The translations under genes were made by a program, and so were the position numbers. A model generated the notes under the pieces. The model was not told the origin of the DNA. It saw only the letters and a program-made list of their open reading frames with translations, and did no database searches. A stretch of DNA of 64,000 bases, taken from contig OZ038500.1 in the NCBI GenBank assembly GCA_964036315.1, positions 53,244,782-53,308,781 of the forward strand, read 5' to 3'. Shown piece by piece: positions 23,530-34,671 of this stretch. Positions within the stretch are counted from its first letter, which is position 1; every line of letters starts with the position of its first letter. Source of the DNA: Acanthosepion esculentum. Taxonomy: Eukaryota > Mollusca > Cephalopoda > Sepiida > Sepiidae.

Positions 23530-23530
<1 letters not shown>
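23205..23530. repeat. Foldback of two inverted copies
   Basis: The left arm (about 23215-23340) reads aaaaggaaaacg...catcttctgaggac...aaggattttattttgta. The right arm (about 23395-23530) is its reverse complement: tacaaaataaattccttg...cctcagaggatgaaat...ccttttcttttg. The family recurs at 5.1-5.5 kb. Confidence 0.6.

Positions 23531-23568
<38 letters not shown>
23530..23568. repeat. (CA)n microsatellite
   Basis: CA run with a short TA end directly after the right arm of the foldback. Confidence 0.95.
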
Positions 23569-23769
23569 GTGGACTCTTCTGTCATTTTCGATGTCAAGCA
23601 GCTCAGTTCCTACAATCTACGAACCGATAGCCCAGACACCAGCACATATGATTTGATTATAGTGGTGAAGGCTTTGTGTAGAACCAACCACACTTTTTGA
23701 AGGGCCGAATACAGAAACCTGGTGCACTGTGCCACAAGGTCCCCAAACAACTCTGCAGGTTTTGAATTC

Positions 23770-24000
23770 ACAGGCACGGTGGAGTAGTGGATAGCAGCTC
23801 TGATTGTGGAATCAGAGAGTGAGTTCGAATTACAGTTGAATCCATTACATTCACTTACGTGCTAATACCCTTGAGAAAGCTATTAATCCTCTTCTCCCTC
23901 CAGCTATAGGTAACTAGCATGACAGACTGGGTTCTATAGCCTTGGGTGGAAAATGGTCTAGAAGGACAACTCTGAATAAATATATATATATATATATATT
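23770..24000 (+). mobile_element. tRNA-derived SINE, full copy
   Basis: The tRNA-like head has an A box near ggtggagtagtggatagcag and a B box in gagttcgaattacag. The body has cattacattcacttacgtg, ctaatacccttgagaaagc, tccctccagctatagg and gactgggttctatagcc. It ends at a short TA run. This is the best-kept head of this family in the window. Confidence 0.75.
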
Positions 24001-24410
24001 TTGTGTTGGTTCAACACCCACAGAGCCCCCACTTGTGGTTTATACTGCAACTATGCTGAGTGGATCTTAGTTACAGTTTCTGGGAGAGAGCACATTATTT
24101 GGTGTGATCAAGAGTCTGAACAAGGCCAATATGCTCAAACCCTCAGTCACAATGACTTGTGGCTTTGTGCTAGCACAATCATCAACAACTCACAAATATT
24201 TCTGTCTGCCAAATTTCACTTACAATGCTTGGGTCAACTCGTGGTATGGTTTTCAAGCATTTTCCAAAGGTGCCACATGCTGGGATCACCACCCCAAGTG
24301 GATAACTTCAAGAAGTCACCTTCCTGAAAAATTGACCGTGTTGGAATTCAAACAAGGATCTCATGGGCAGAAAGTGAATGTTCTAGCCACGCAGCCATGT
24401 GTTTGTTTAT
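24001..24410 (-). mobile_element. Interspersed element with tRNA-like head on minus strand
   Basis: A GC-richer block than its surroundings. Reversed, its right end gives catggctgcgtggctagaac (A-box-like TGGCTGCGTGG) and tttgaattccaacacgg (B-box-like). The remaining 300 bases were not recognised. The two overlapping open frames here look like chance products of the higher GC. Confidence 0.5.
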
Positions 24411-24499
24411 ATATATATATATATATCACACACACTCTACTATTAGTATTCAAACAGCACAAAAAATACATCTTAAACAGTCAAATATGAAAAGAAATT

Positions 24500-24680
24500 A
24501 ATACCACCTAAACACAAACCACCTTGAAAATGGCTAAAGAAGTGTACCAAAGTCCTTCAGGCAATACAGACTATTTTTGCACTCCTTACTCCACCAAACA
24601 AAAAAACTAAATAAAAAATTAATCAAATTTTCCTTGTCTGTCATATTCAATGAAACAGATTTAAAACAAAGGGTGCTGCC

Positions 24681-24683
<3 letters not shown>
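24500..24683 (+). repeat. Dispersed repeat with ggcta..tagcc family body, copy 2 (partial)
   Basis: Accttgaaaatggctaaaga and ccttgtctgtcatattcaatg match the copies at 4.4 and 60.4 kb. The tagcc half of the stem is lost. Confidence 0.5.

Positions 24684-24728
<45 letters not shown>
24683..24728. repeat. (TA)n microsatellite
   Basis: Uninterrupted TA run. Two shorter runs follow at about 24875-24895 and 24973-25001. Confidence 0.95.
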
Positions 24729-24732
<4 letters not shown>

Positions 24733-24967
24733 GAACATTACATCTAGCATGAAACAGTCTGTCATCTCTGAGTGTTGACTTCAATGTTCACTTTCATATT
24801 TATATATGCTCTATCTCTGATATTGAGCACTTTATCCCATAAATATATCACACCTTAAAACTGTATTTCTTCATATATATATATATATATATATAAAAAC
24901 ATGCTCACAAAACTATTTGAAATGTTTTAGAGCTACAAAGGTAGATTTGTACACATTTTTTCTTTTA

Positions 24968-25003
<36 letters not shown>

Positions 25004-26469
25004 TGATGAACTAACTGCATATCACTTAGGTAAATTTTATAACAAAAATGCATAGTAATTACATCTCAAGTAACCTTTGTCCACAACAAAAATAATAATA
25101 GTAATAAAGCCAAGTTTTGAGATAATTTGAATTTTTTTTTTAAATACTAAAGCATTTTCATTATTACTACTTCTTTACCATCAGGGTTCTTACATTTAGT
25201 ATAAAATGTGTATGCATATGTTCAAAAACTACTGTGATACTGAAGTAGTGTTTTATTACAAATTTCACTACATTTGTTATTGCTTTTTACAATACACTTG
25301 CTCTGGCCCACAAGAGCATGAATTAAACTAGTAATAAAACAAGTGGAACTGTTCCTTCTGAAAGTTTAACACAATAAAAATATAATATAACAAAAACTTT
25401 ATACCAATTACAGAACAACTACAAACTTGTGCTTCATTTAACCATCAAAGTTCTTGTAGCTAAATTAGTTAAGGCAACATCCCTCAAGAATACGTTGTTT
25501 CATTGGAAGCAATTTTTTCATTGACTATTTTGCACAATTTCTGGCTTTCAAAGAGAGAATTGTTTAAATTTTAGTTTTTTTTTTTTGTTTTTACAAAATT
25601 TTCATCAAGAACGAAATCTGATAAAAGTATTTAAGTCTATGAGTTAATCCTTTTATCTCAGCTGTGAAAACAATTTTTAAAAAACTGTTACATCAGTTAT
25701 GCTAAGTATTATGTAGGTATAATGAAGGTACATATTTACTAAATGAATCAGAATTATCAAAAATATTTTAATAGAGGTTAACAACTTGTGAAATAAAATG
25801 TCATCAGTGTTTTTATTCCCACATCTTCGATGAACATTGTGAAGAAAATGGGTATTAATTTTTCACCCATCAAATAAAACACATGTACATACAATTTAAA
25901 TCTGGTGTGATAGGAAGTGCAAGTTTTTTTTTTCTTTTTCTTTTTTCTTTTTCTCTTTTATTCTTTTTTTTTTTTCTTTTTCCTTTCATTTTTTTTCTCT
26001 GTATATAACATAGATATGCTGATTTGAAAAAGGAGGTTGGGTAAATTTTAGCCATTAAGAAACAAAATCCCTAATTTTCTTTTCTTGTTCAGCTTTCTCA
26101 GGTAAAAGAAGAAAAAAAACAAAAAACCCATACTTGACTTTAACTTTGGCTATGAAAAAGTGTGTACATTTGTTTGCATGGATTTTTTCTTTCTTTCTTT
26201 CCAGAAAGTAGTTTAATTACTTGTTCTGTTTCTTTTCATAGTTGCTGGAATGTGTTTCTAAAAGCTTCTTAAAAAAAATCAGCAAATTATATTAAAACTA
26301 TATATGTTTGATTGATACCATATAATATTTAATTGATATCCTTACAATGAAAGCCACTTGTTTGATTTTATATATCTTGATAGTTACAATAAACCAATTG
26401 ATAAGGCATCAAAGAATGACACTACACAGGAGAAAATATAAAAAGAAAACAAGGGAGACACCTATGTGC

Positions 26470-26680
26470 ATTGTCCCTTCAAGATGTGGGTGATGATTGC
26501 TCTCCACTTGACTCTTAAAGAGTTCTTTCAACCTATCAAAGAGCAAAAGGACTTCTGAAGAGTAAACAGCTAACTAGAGGTAGTGTCTCAATAAAATCAC
26601 TGTGAAGAAGATAATGGGAAATCACTCCACTATCAGTTCCAAGAATATTCCTGACTATCAAGGAGGAACAATCAAAAGCT
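26470..26680 (+). mobile_element. SINE 3' fragment
   Basis: Gggaaatcactccactatc followed by ttccaagaatattcctgact corresponds to the 29.5-kb copy (ggaaatcactccactatctt, tgccaagaaatctt). The 5' part is not recognisable. Confidence 0.5.
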
Positions 26681-29317
26681 TAAAATGCATAAATATCTCT
26701 AGAAATGAAATGATGATAAAGTTGTAACAAAAACACCAAATGGTGCTAAGGGACTCTGAGTTTTCATTCTATGACAATCACCATAGTGTGATAATTAGTC
26801 ATATTATATAAGTAGCATTCTTAACACTTTTACTGCCAATGTGCTTATGTTTATGAAACTTACGTAGTCTACTGTCAACATATATTTTCAAGACACTGCA
26901 AAATGTTGGTCCAGCATTTGTTATAAACTAACTAGTGCTTTGTGCTATTTTCAAAGCAACATAGACATCTTGTAGTATACAATACAACCTGTTTTTTGAT
27001 GTATTTTTATTGTGTACTGGGGATGTTTAGCTTAATCTGTACTGTAAAGCATCCTATTAAAACCAAGATGGCAGCACCCATAAATAATCATCAGTATCTT
27101 TATCGTCATTTATTTCCAGTAAATTGCAATTTTTTATTCTTCAAAGTGGGCCAGCACAGTCATGCAACGATGCAGCAACAAAAGTGTTTTAAAAAAAAAA
27201 AAACTTTTGTAAGTAAATCATTTCAAGGTTAATAAATATTTTTGGATAGTTGAATGAAAAGAAGTCTTACCGCAATTTTAATGCCAATTCTTGCCACTTG
27301 TGTTTGGCTGAAGGCCAGGTTGTATAAATAGCCAACAGCTGAGTGGCATCAATTGTTCAACTATAAGTACCAGTCTAAGTACTAAGGCCTTACACTAATA
27401 TCAACAAAAAGGGAGATAAATCCAATGAATTTAAAGAATAATGAAAATATTTAAAAATTAAATGTTTGGTTTTGACACTAATGGGTCTTTCATTTCACTA
27501 GGAAATTATACTTTCAGTGTTTAAAATGTCTTCATATTTACTTAGTACAGCATAAGATCACACTTGTGCACCCAGGGAGGATCAAACTCACTAGATTAAT
27601 ATTTGAGACAGTAGTCCATGATTTGAAATCCTCAGTAATAAATGAATGCAGTACATTTCCTTGGAAAGGATACAAAAATATATATGTAATTGAGTAAGAA
27701 TTGTGAAGCATGTAAATGATATAAATACAAGCCTGAGACTGTCAAAAAAAAAAAAAGAAAAATTAGAATTCTTTGTTTCTCAAATTGATCACCCATTATG
27801 AAGGGGGTGCTGAAAAGTTCTTGGCCCAACTATAAAAGCCCTCCCTGAATATTTTAATGATATCTAAAAATGAAGCAGTGTGCTGGGAGAAGGCATTAGT
27901 GAAAACTAAATATTGTGCAAAGGAGTATCTTACAATTAGACTGCACACTGCAATAGCTACCTTAAGCAAGATTTCTGTTCAGTTTTGATCAAAGTGCTTA
28001 ACCAAAAACAACTCCTTGTAAAGGATTATGCAACAAATTGAATGAATGTTTAAATTCTGTTTATAGGGGAATAATACTTGTTGTGGGTAGAGCATCTATT
28101 GATATAGACAGTGTGGTCATAAGAATCAACACTGTATAGTGACTGTGTTTCATGCTTCTGAGAACGCAGTAACGCTATTAAAAGTTGATAGTTTAAGGTG
28201 TATGCCATATGGTATCAATTAAACATTAATTACTGTTTCTCTCTTCATCTTTTTGTTCTGTTCAAATAGGCTGGAAATTTTTGTTATAACTTTTGACATT
28301 TTTTTTATCTAACTTTATGGTGTGCTGGATTCTAAAATAGCTTGTGTTTATTGGTGATGGGAATAATTTTTTTTTTTTTTTCCTCTCTCCCCTACTTTAT
28401 TTGGCTTGACATGGTTTTGTGATCAGAATGGCTTTTTTTTTATACTAAAGATTTGTTGTTGTTTTTGTTTATGCTTTTCAGTTTTAAATATTTGTTTGCA
28501 TTGTTTTATTATGCTTTTTTAATGTATTTTTGTTTTATGCTTTGAATGTTGACCACTTATGTCATTTCAATTGCTTTTGTCTGAGTTTGAGAACACAATG
28601 CTGTAGGTGTATTTATGACATGAGACAAATTAGCTTTAAGTAATAAACAGTCACCACTTTTATACATATATAAGTGAAAGTGACATTGGGAGACTTAATT
28701 CAAATTTAAGCCCCTCCCCTCCAACTTTATATCCAATAGAAACATCCCAAAACAACTTTTAAACCACACTGAAGTTGTAAATAATTTTAGATGATTTCTA
28801 TTATATCTGATTGAAAGAATAAAATATTAGCCTATTTTTTTTTTGTTTTAATGAATAATTTAATTACTTTTTTGTTTTTTTATGTACTAACAAAAGTTTA
28901 TAAACTGATTTTATAGATAAGGAAACGCTTAGGAAAATTTGGAAAAATATATTATTTTTCTAATTTTTATTTCTTTTCACATGTATAATATTTAAATATT
29001 TAAAAATAAAATTAAAGCTTGAATCTTTGCAGGACAATTATTTCACATGCTTCAGGACCTATAAGTTCACGAGCACTTAGTAATATTGTGGAGAAAGTCA
29101 TTTATTCTTAATTGTGATGATACTTGAAGATAAAAGTTCAGGATAAAATATTTCTTATTGCTTTCGGCTAAAACTGAAGTTTTTCTTGCTACTTCAGGAT
29201 TTTAGAGATGCTTAGGTGGGACATGCCAGAAAAGGTTGGGAACTGCTGCTCTAATGGGTTATTGTACTCCTGATCCTGTATAGCTATATTTTGGCTTTAA
29301 AAGAGATAACTTTGACA

Positions 29318-29680
29318 TATGATGTCATGTCAGGAGGATGTGTAAATGGTGTAAGTGTTATCTGTACAGAAACCAGGTTCAAATTCTGGTTTAATCTGTT
29401 GCCTTCACTTCCTCACAAATGCTCTTGGAAAAGGCATGAATCCATCTTTTCTACTCTCTGCCAGCAATGGGTTTAAACAGTAGAGTAGACTGGACTTTCT
29501 AGCCTTGAGAGGCAACCAGTCTCAATGAAAACTCTGAATTCCAAACTGTGGAGAAGGCAACAGGAAATCACTCCACTATCTTTGCCAAGAAATCTTAGCA
29601 GTTTACAGATAATAAAGAAATGGAATCTGGAGAGTCGTGATTGCCCAGGTCCTGAAGGAATATGGCTAACAAAGCTAATG
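29318..29680 (+). mobile_element. tRNA-derived SINE, long copy
   Basis: Head with gtgtaaatggtgtaagtgtt and the B-box-like caggttcaaattctggt, then ctcttggaaaaggcatga, actctctgccagcaatgg, gactggactttctagcc, gaggcaaccagtctc, gaaggcaacaggaaatcac and gagagtcgtgattgccc. The last block also occurs at the LINE tails of 0.2, 1.2, 13.0 and 61.2 kb, so this SINE probably shares its 3' tail with that LINE. Open frames 29291-29725 are shadows. Confidence 0.7.
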
Positions 29681-29967
29681 GACATACAAATGAATCACAT
29701 GGTACTCTGGAGAAAAAAAGTCTAAACTAGATCTAAGTGTGCATGTTACTGCCTGTTTTATTTTAATATTCTAAAACACCTAATTTCAATTATCAATAAG
29801 GAAAAATTATTTTTATAGCAATTTCTCACAGTAACTCTATAAAAAAAAAAAATTTAATTTCATTCTATGTTGGTTCAATAATCAAGGCAGTTTTGGCAGA
29901 TTACTATAGTGCCGACCAATATCTGTAAGAATCGTTTCAATATGAATTGATATACACAAATTCAGAT

Positions 29968-30245
29968 GTTTACAGACACATCATGTTGAAACATTGGTTC
30001 CTACACGATCATGTACGTAGATGGATGATCACTTGGGAATACCAGGTGCTGTATGTTTGGACGTGCAGGTTGCATAAGTGATAATGGCTCAGAATTGATA
30101 ATTGGAGAGCCGAGTTCCAATTTCAGTTGGGTTCACTATATTCACTTACAAACAAATACTCTTGGGAAGAGTAGAAATCCACCTCCCCTCCTATGGGTTA
30201 ATTAGTAAAAATTGTATCACTAAAACCATTATCTCAAAAAAAAAT
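29968..30245 (+). mobile_element. 5S rRNA/tRNA composite SINE, copy 1 (deleted)
   Basis: The 5S-like head keeps both ends (gtttacagacacatcatg, agatggatgatcacttggga, ataccaggtgctgta) but lacks the central gttaagcaac section. A tRNA-like module follows (taagtgataatggct, gagccgagttccaatttcag), then cactatattcacttaca and gggttaattagtaaaa. Confidence 0.75.
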
Positions 30246-30299
30246 TGCATTCAAAATACTTAAATTTCTGCATTACATAATCCATAGAGGTTGATATGC

Positions 30300-30610
30300 C
30301 ACTATCACCCGGTTTCTACTCCTCTTTTTGATCAGGAGTAGAGGGTTATCCCTTGTTTCCTGTTTAGGATTGGGTTTTCAGTTCCTTCCAAAGTCTACTT
30401 CCACACTATTATTTCTAACATCTCCACGTGAACTCTGAAATGTTTATTCACTAATTAAATCTTGACCTCAAGTCTAGAGTTAGCTGTTGTCTTTGCCGTA
30501 TAGCCCTAATAATTTCACTTCTTCCCTTTTCTTATGCTAATACAACTCCACACAGTAACCCTCTACCTTGAGTGGCTTTTGGGCCTTGTATTTGGTGAAC
30601 ATTAGTGAAA
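30300..30610 (-). repeat. Dispersed repeat, inverse copy of 17.3-17.5 kb
   Basis: Reversed, it gives gttcaccaaatacaaggccc, aaaagccactcaaggtagag, ggttactgtgtggagttg in the same order as 17350-17400. The copy is longer than that at 17.3 kb. No coding content was recognised. Confidence 0.55.
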
Positions 30611-32960
30611 AAGAAAACAACAAACAAATCCAGAAACACAAAGATCTGATATATAGATATAAAACTTAAATGTTATTTGGAAGATTAAGGGTAAATGTTT
30701 TGGGCTACAGTTCCTCTCTTCAGATTCTGTAGATATGCACAAACTATTGATAGGGCAATTTTTATCCAGACTTTTCACAACTGCTTTCTATTCCACTCTT
30801 TCCTAATAGAAATGTATACATAATCTAGTGGAATAGATTTTTAATCCATTTTACTATCTTAGATACAATTTTTTTTTTTTTTAATATCCAGGATTGTGTT
30901 CTTTTAATTACTCTTGTCAGGTGTTAGCAATTGAAGTGACTAATGCTGTTATTTTGTACCCTACCAATAATGACATTACTACTGACATAGTGTATGTTAG
31001 TGACTGTGTGGTCAGTCACTGTCCAGGAACATCTCTCTCTTGGTGGCATTTCTCTGGCTGAAATACTGACATCTATCATCCATTACTCCCCATAAAAGGA
31101 CAATCTTGATAATTGACTTTGAAATGATCAGTTGTGCTGCTTTTTACTTGACCATAGATCAACAATGACTTTGTATCTTTTTGACTTCTGCTATAAGCAG
31201 GCTTATACTTGTCCTCAATAGTCAGTAAGTGAATCCAGGTGTTAAAAAAAAATAAATTCAAATATTTTCATTTTTATTTATTTATCTCCAAGACTAAGAC
31301 AATATTCCTTTGTCTATTACTGACATACAATCAAACACATTCTCTCTCTAACCTAGTAAAATTTTATTACAAATGTTGACAGCCAATGTAATATTGACAA
31401 TGATCATGTTCATACCAAGTGTCTAGTGGTTGTTGAAGAGGATCAAGTAACAATAAATCCACTAAAAATCTTCAGCTCCTTACCATGACAGCCACCTTGC
31501 TCATGGTAAGACAGGCCCACCAGGATACAGAATACAAGTTTAGTTTTGCCAAAGGCTTTTTTTTTTTTTTTTTTTTCCAATCCCAGCAGCTGGCTAGAAA
31601 TCATAGAATGATGTGGAAGTTGCCATAAAAAGCAACTGGAATTATGACGAAACTTATTGCAAAACTTATTGAGTTGGTTGTTTTATTAACGTTTATTTGT
31701 ATTTCTTTAAACAGCATAGCATATTGCTTCCTAATAGAAACTTTTTGATTAACAAATTGATAATGTATCCAGCACTTAATGAGGGAATTTATTTTTGAAG
31801 CCAAAACATGATAAAACTGTTGACTATCAGTCAGTTATATCAAACAAGTAATTTTAATCATAAAGAATTGGGAATACTTATATATAAGGTCATGTTCATT
31901 GTTTTGTCATTCACAAAACACAGCAGATGTTTGTTACCTGTTAATTCTGTTCAAAGGTCAAATAGCTTTCTTTACCCATATCTGACAAAAGAACATTTTG
32001 TGAGACAGTAAAAATGAACAAAATTGAAAAGGCCTTATATTACCTACATGTAAAAGCATATTCCCAGTTTCATATAAATAGCAACACTCTAGTTGGTAAT
32101 AATTTATAAGGGTTAAGAATTTTTACCCAGGATTTAGTCACATGTTATAATAATATTTGTAGTAAAGGTTTACATAAGTTGTTAATTTAAAATTATTTGC
32201 AAGTTTTGATTTGGTGAGAATCAATGAGATTGATTTTAAATGTTTTTTATTTTAATTTTGAAATTAACTGAACATGCACCACCTTTCTACTAAAACTGTG
32301 GGTTAATACTATCCGCACACACACTTTGACTAACAAATATCAAATGACTCGGTCATCAGTTTGAGAATGCATCTATCTAGTGATTCTTCTGATATAATCC
32401 TATAAAATCCATGACTGGTATTATTTTAGTTGACAAATTTAACATGATGAATTTTAAAAAATGGCAAGCCATTTTCAGTACATCTTTTAGTCTTATTAGA
32501 AAATGATAAATATTTTGTTGTCACAACTTTATTACTAATTATAAATAACACGAATCCTAGTTTGCCAGTCATAATGTATTGAAATACTGATATTTACTAA
32601 GCTTAGTTTAGTCTGGCACAAGGCAACAATAGTGGGGCACCAGTGAAGATTGAATTAACTGCATCAGTTTGTGGTTTGTCAAATGAACTTGTTAAGCATT
32701 ACCCAAAGCTGGTCACCTATCTTAAAACATATATCACTCACCTGGTAACCAAAATCCAGATATGCACAATGCTGTGAATAATCAGGGAGACACTTTCTCT
32801 TATTCTTTAATGCCCCAAGATTTACTCATTCCAGGATATTTTTTTTAACCTACAAACATATACTTACATCGGACTTATATTTTCTGATTTCTTTTTGAAT
32901 TTATAGGTCTGATGAATTGGATCATGATTACGATTCCAATGTAATAAATTATAACCACGG

Positions 32961-32961
32961 A

Positions 32962-33006
<45 letters not shown>

Positions 33007-33007
33007 T

Positions 33008-33061
<54 letters not shown>
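32961..33061. repeat. (TA)n-(CA)n-(TA)n microsatellite
   Basis: About 100 bases of TA split by a CA run. The minus-strand open frame over it is an artefact. Confidence 0.95.
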
Positions 33062-33062
<1 letters not shown>

Positions 33063-33734
33063 CGTTATTATAGTGGATACTCCATATTTGAAATAGACTA
33101 TCCACTATGTGTTTTTTTTGTTTTTTTTCGCAATGACCAGATCTTTGAATATACAGATGCTTTAGCTGTGTGTCACTGCCCACTGTCTTTACCACTACTC
33201 TCTTTCTCAGTTGGTATTTTTATCTTAATACTTAAATGGTTTGTTACTGCACATTTTCTGATACCTCTCTCTATAGAATACAGTGCCAGAGTCTTCCATC
33301 TATTTTATACTAATTTTCACACAACAAATATATTTACCAGCACATATGTACTGATTATCATTTGGTGTTGAATAATTAACACCAACAAATGGTACAAAAA
33401 TAGAATAGTTGGACAATACGCAAACCCATAATATTGTCTATATTGGTTCTCTGATGTTGGGATCCTCCATTGAATAAACACTTTTGTGGCCAAATGTTTT
33501 ATTTACTGACTTGTATAATGCAAGAACAGAAGGATGAAGGTTCCTCAGACTAAATGTTTGAGGGGAAGATGGCAAAATGAGGAGGATAAAATGGAGGCCA
33601 GTCACAATTTTCAACAAGAGCGATGTTATGTAATTAATATTGTTTGGTGTTGAACATGTTACATAGAACTAGTGATTACTATCATCAGTCATAAAAAATG
33701 AAGGAAATTCTACCATATTACAGAATTGATACTA

Positions 33735-33857
33735 TTAGGGAGTGCAGAAAAGTCCTTAACCTGACCTAATTTCCAAAATCAGTATTTCAATGACCAAAAT
33801 CAAAATAGTAATTTTGGGGTGTAAGTCAGTCAGGCCAAGAACTTTTCATCACACCCT
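33735..33857. mobile_element. Short MITE with TA-flanked inverted ends
   Basis: The left end agggagtgcagaaaagtcct pairs with the right end, reversed agggtgtgatgaaaagttct; ggcc-gac blocks follow on both sides. TA lies at the outer edge on each side, fitting the Tc1/mariner group. Similar ends (gggggtgctgaaaa) occur at 1607 and 27802. Confidence 0.6.
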
Positions 33858-34117
33858 ACATACTCATGGGATGATATCCACAAATTTTATTTTATTACTG
33901 GTATAAATAAGTTGGGGCCTTAAGTACTGGTGCTAAAATTTCAATAACTACTCTTATTTCTATTGTCATATAAATTTTTAACCTCCTTTGATTAGACTGA
34001 CTGCTCATCTACAATTTGTCACAGTTCATTGGCTTACTAAATTACCTGAGAACATTATGACTACTGATATAATTAACATGACTTTAACTCATATGTGGAT
34101 AAAATCTCTTGCTTAGT

Positions 34118-34212
34118 CTGACACAAGGGCACCTGATACTTGATGTTCCAAAGCAGTCACTCATCTAAGTACTGATCAGATTTGATGCTGCTTAACTTGA
34201 TTCTGTTGTGTT
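34118..34212 (-). pseudogene. 5S rRNA-derived remnant
   Basis: Reversed, it reads caagttaagcagcatcaaat, ctgatcagtacttagatga, gtgactgctttgga. It follows the 5S internal control region (gaagttaagcaac, cttggatgggtgac, tgggaataccaggtgc) with scattered changes. Likely the head of a decayed 5S-type SINE. Confidence 0.65.
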
Positions 34213-34491
34213 TTATTTGACCATTTTATTGCTTCTTAAGGTCATTTGACAAATATCACCTGCTAGTAACGATTTAACTGACTCACTCCAACAGGGCTTC
34301 TTTAAGATGTCACCAGTCTGTTGGTAGCTTTTCCCTAACCCAGACTTGAACACTAATGTCACCTATTGGTAGAGGTTTAACAATCAACTGACCATTCGAT
34401 TCTTCTATGCTTATACACTATCCATCACTGGCCAATGTTTTGCTTATTGTGTTCTTTTCCTGCAGTAATCTGTTTTGCTATTATGTTTCAG

Positions 34492-34641
34492 ACTCCACCC
34501 AGTTCTCCGAGCTCTCTTGGATCTAGGAAATCCAGTATGTGTAGCATTAGTAGCCTAAACAGCTCTTCTGACTCCTCCACGAAATCCTACTCCCCTACAC
34601 ACCATCACTACAGGTTCCGCAGCCCTTCGCAAGTTAGCAGT
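34492..34641 (+). CDS. MTSS1: MTSS1 homologue exon: serine-rich linker, part 1
   Basis: A 150-nt phase-0 exon, acceptor atgtttcag, strong donor AGT/gtaagt. It encodes TPPSSPSSLGSRKSSMCS, then ISSLNSSSDSSTKSYSP and THHHYRFRSPSQVSS. TPPSSPS-xx-SRKSSxCS and the H-Y-R-(F/Y)-R-S segment are conserved just after the I-BAR domain in vertebrate MTSS1 and MTSS1L. The region is a disordered, phosphorylation-rich linker; RKSS fits a basophilic-kinase site. A second donor (CAG/gtaaaa, 34671/34672) would extend the exon by ten in-frame codons, VSFDSKPFNQ. The reading frame remains open to 34851 but the rest looks intronic. Confidence 0.95.
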
Positions 34642-34671
34642 GTAAGTTTTGACTCCAAACCATTCAACCAG
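34642..34671 (+). CDS. MTSS1: Alternative 3' extension of the linker exon (10 codons)
   Basis: Between the strong donor after 34641 and a second donor after 34671 (AACCAG/gtaaaa) are 30 in-frame bases coding VSFDSKPFNQ. Either donor leaves phase 0 for the next exon. The upstream donor matches the consensus better; the downstream one ends in CAG like most other exons here. Use of the extension is a guess from sequence. Confidence 0.3.

Larger units (their letters stand above)
11855..34491. other. Long intron between I-BAR and linker exons
   Basis: A 22.6-kb phase-0 intron. Contents: LINE fragment 12600-13060; SINE copies near 16.6, 17.1, 23.8, 26.5 and 29.3 kb; 5S/tRNA SINE 29968-30245 and a 5S remnant 34128-34203; foldback 23205-23530; MITE 33735-33857; many (TA)n/(CA)n and poly-T tracts; candidate small exons at 18691 and 21974. 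Between these it is AT-rich sequence without recognised elements. Open frames in poly-T tracts (15.5-16.1 kb) and TA runs are artefacts. Confidence 0.8.

Noticed and set aside
23770..24410. Protein-coding gene at 24.0-24.5 kb from two overlapping open frames
   Set aside because: Both frames lie in an interspersed element with tRNA-like features and neither shows a known domain.
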